Part shown: piece by piece, positions 62,857 through 64,000 of the stretch
Position numbering within the stretch: the stretch's first letter is position 1
Layout of the letters: each line of letters opens with the position of its first letter
Source: Psychrobacillus glaciei
Lineage (GTDB): Bacteria; Bacillota; Bacilli; Bacillales_A; Planococcaceae
NCBI RefSeq assembly: GCF_008973485.1
Contig: NZ_CP031223.1
Coordinates: forward strand, 558,001 to 622,000
DNA: 64,000 bases
Reading direction: 5' to 3'
Made by a program: the position numbers and the translations under genes
Notes under the pieces: model-generated
Databases searched by the model: none
What the model saw: only the letters and a program-made list of their open reading frames with translations
What the model was told of the DNA's origin: nothing

Positions 62857-63944
62857 TTGGTATTATCGCAGCAAAGTTCCAATTGTTTCTAAGAAAACCT
62901 GCAACGTTTATTATTATGACTGCTATTAGTATAGCTTTTGCTTATATGGTTGGATTAAGTGGGCAAGGGAAAATTGAAATACCAGTGTATACTGCTCTTA
63001 CAAATTCTGAGGAACTAGTGGAACATCTTAACAAATCAGAAAATTTTTTATTTGTTAAAGCTACAAAAGAGGAAGCGGAAAAGGAAGTCAGAGAAGGGCA
63101 AACCGTTGCAGCAGTTCAGCTATCGGAAGAAGGGTATACAATCATCCATGCTTCGGATGAAACGAGTATACCGCTGATCAATAACGAACTTCGACTTGTA
63201 TATGCAAAAATGCTAGAGAATAAAAGTATCTTAGCACAAGCCGATAAACCTGACAAAGTAAAAGCAGTGTTAATGGAAGCGGAAGAAAGTCCAGTTTTTC
63301 AAGTGAAGCAGTATAACTTTAAAAATGATAAGGAAATAGTTTATGATAGTCGATTATATAGTCTCTTTGGTTTTTCTCTATATTTCGTTATGTACACAAT
63401 AGCAAATAATGTATATCCTATTATGGAGGAAAAACATAACCGTATTTGGGATCGACTCATTTTATCTTCTGTTAATAAATGGGAAATTTATGCGGGTAAT
63501 TTACTTTTCAGCTTTTTGATCGGTTATATACAAATAGTCGTTATTTTTTGTACGTTTCGTTACGTTGCAGGAGTGGATTTTTATGGGGGTTTTGCAAAAA
63601 CATTTATTGTTTTAATCCCATATGTTTTAGCAATTGTAGCGCTTTGTATTTTACTGGCATCATTAGCTGGATCAGCTGGAAAATATATGTCTTATTTGAC
63701 CATCACGTCAGTACCACTTGCCATGCTTGGAGGGGCTTATTGGCCGCTTGAAATTGTAACATCCAAAGTAATGTTATTTTTAGCAAAAATCACACCTGTA
63801 AATTATGGCATGCAGCTGTTAAACGGAGCTACCGTGAATGGCTATTCTTATAGTGAGCTTTTAGAGCCAATGAGCATTTTACTCTTAATGGCGGTTATTA
63901 TGATGGGTATTGGTATAAATATAATTGAAAAACGAAATACGTAA
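62853..63944 (+). CDS. lnrN: ABC-2 type permease, LnrN-like
   Basis: The 363-residue permease has the same layout as LnrM: an N-terminal helix, an external domain (about 40-165) and ABC-2 helices (LYSLFGFSLYFVMYTIANN, WDRLILSSVNKWE, AMLGGAYWPLEIV, TPVNYGMQLL). It overlaps the preceding gene by 4 bases, so the two subunits are coupled. The ribosome site GGGGGGA lies inside the end of lnrM. Confidence 0.85.
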   Translation: MIGIIAAKFQLFLRKPATFIIMTAISIAFAYMVGLSGQGKIEIPVYTALTNSEELVEHLNKSENFLFVKATKEEAEKEVREGQTVAAVQLSEEGYTIIHASDETSIPLINNELRLVYAKMLENKSILAQADKPDKVKAVLMEAEESPVFQVKQYNFKNDKEIVYDSRLYSLFGFSLYFVMYTIANNVYPIMEEKHNRIWDRLILSSVNKWEIYAGNLLFSFLIGYIQIVVIFCTFRYVAGVDFYGGFAKTFIVLIPYVLAIVALCILLASLAGSAGKYMSYLTITSVPLAMLGGAYWPLEIVTSKVMLFLAKITPVNYGMQLLNGATVNGYSYSELLEPMSILLLMAVIMMGIGINIIEKRNT

Positions 63945-63983
63945 AAAAAGTGGCTTGAAAAGTAATTTTCAAGCCACTTTTTT
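63944..63983 (+). terminator. Terminator of the lnr-like operon
   Basis: A perfect 18-bp stem (63944-63961 with 63966-63983) around GTAA ends in TTTTTT and overlaps the stop codon. Confidence 0.95.
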
Positions 63984-64000
63984 GTTTGATTAGAAATTAA

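Overview
The window is a chromosomal segment of a low-GC Gram-positive bacterium, probably a Bacillaceae/Planococcaceae relative such as Psychrobacillus or Lysinibacillus. This rests on AT-rich DNA, strong GGAGG-type ribosome binding sites, frequent TTG and GTG starts, B. subtilis-like gene sets and GC-rich intergenic repeats of a type I remember from these genera. No rRNA, tRNA or CRISPR array is visible. The genus is an inference.

Left part (1-26 kb), ordinary chromosome. It holds a ThrE-family exporter fragment, a PAS-GGDEF-EAL protein, an EamA transporter, a heterodimeric ABC exporter with textbook asymmetric ATP sites, a double GNAT, VOC and Zn-phospholipase-like proteins, a DedA-PAP2 fusion, a glycerophosphodiesterase and a Fur-controlled ferric siderophore operon (ATPase, lipoprotein, two permeases). 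A ferredoxin-NADP reductase is read divergently from the same Fur box. Then come DUF2804, amidase, DegV, PlsY, a 7TM diguanylate cyclase and a nitroreductase. Three full copies (and a fourth partial one near 45.8 kb) of an unrecognised ~450-bp intergenic element lie here. One of its hairpins keeps its pairing while the stem sequence changes, so it looks like a structured RNA or DNA element.

Middle part (26.6-42.4 kb), the striking region. It is an array of small, mostly same-strand genes: lipoproteins, 58-74-residue membrane proteins, a GNAT and an aminoglycoside 6-adenylyltransferase. They are separated by about 18 copies of a palindromic repeat built from half-hairpins of the form ACTAAC-(GGTGC or GGGCAG)-TTTAGTTCAA. 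It is organised like an integron cassette array, but no integrase is present and the repeat does not fit the attC R-box consensus. Three ORF-less group II introns (two ~98% identical) sit inside repeat copies. Two IS110-family elements also adjoin or interrupt repeats, and their non-coding ends contain paired segments that match the two halves of the repeat, as expected of bridge-RNA target guides. Several cassette genes are broken by stop codons. A GC-rich peptidase S51 gene lies in the same region.

Right part (42.8-64 kb), chromosome again. It holds an M20 dipeptidase, a second Fur-boxed siderophore-binding lipoprotein without its own permease, a CNNM/CorC protein, an orphan ECF sigma factor and an ABC-F ATPase behind an apparent attenuator leader. 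Next are a small coiled-coil protein, a PseG/SpsG-like protein, an NAD(P)-binding protein, an FMN reductase, DUF1569, an ECF sigma/DUF4179 pair, and an IS3-family element inserted in the loop of a terminator. The window ends with a two-component system plus three-gene ABC transporter resembling the B. subtilis linearmycin-resistance locus lnrJKLMN.
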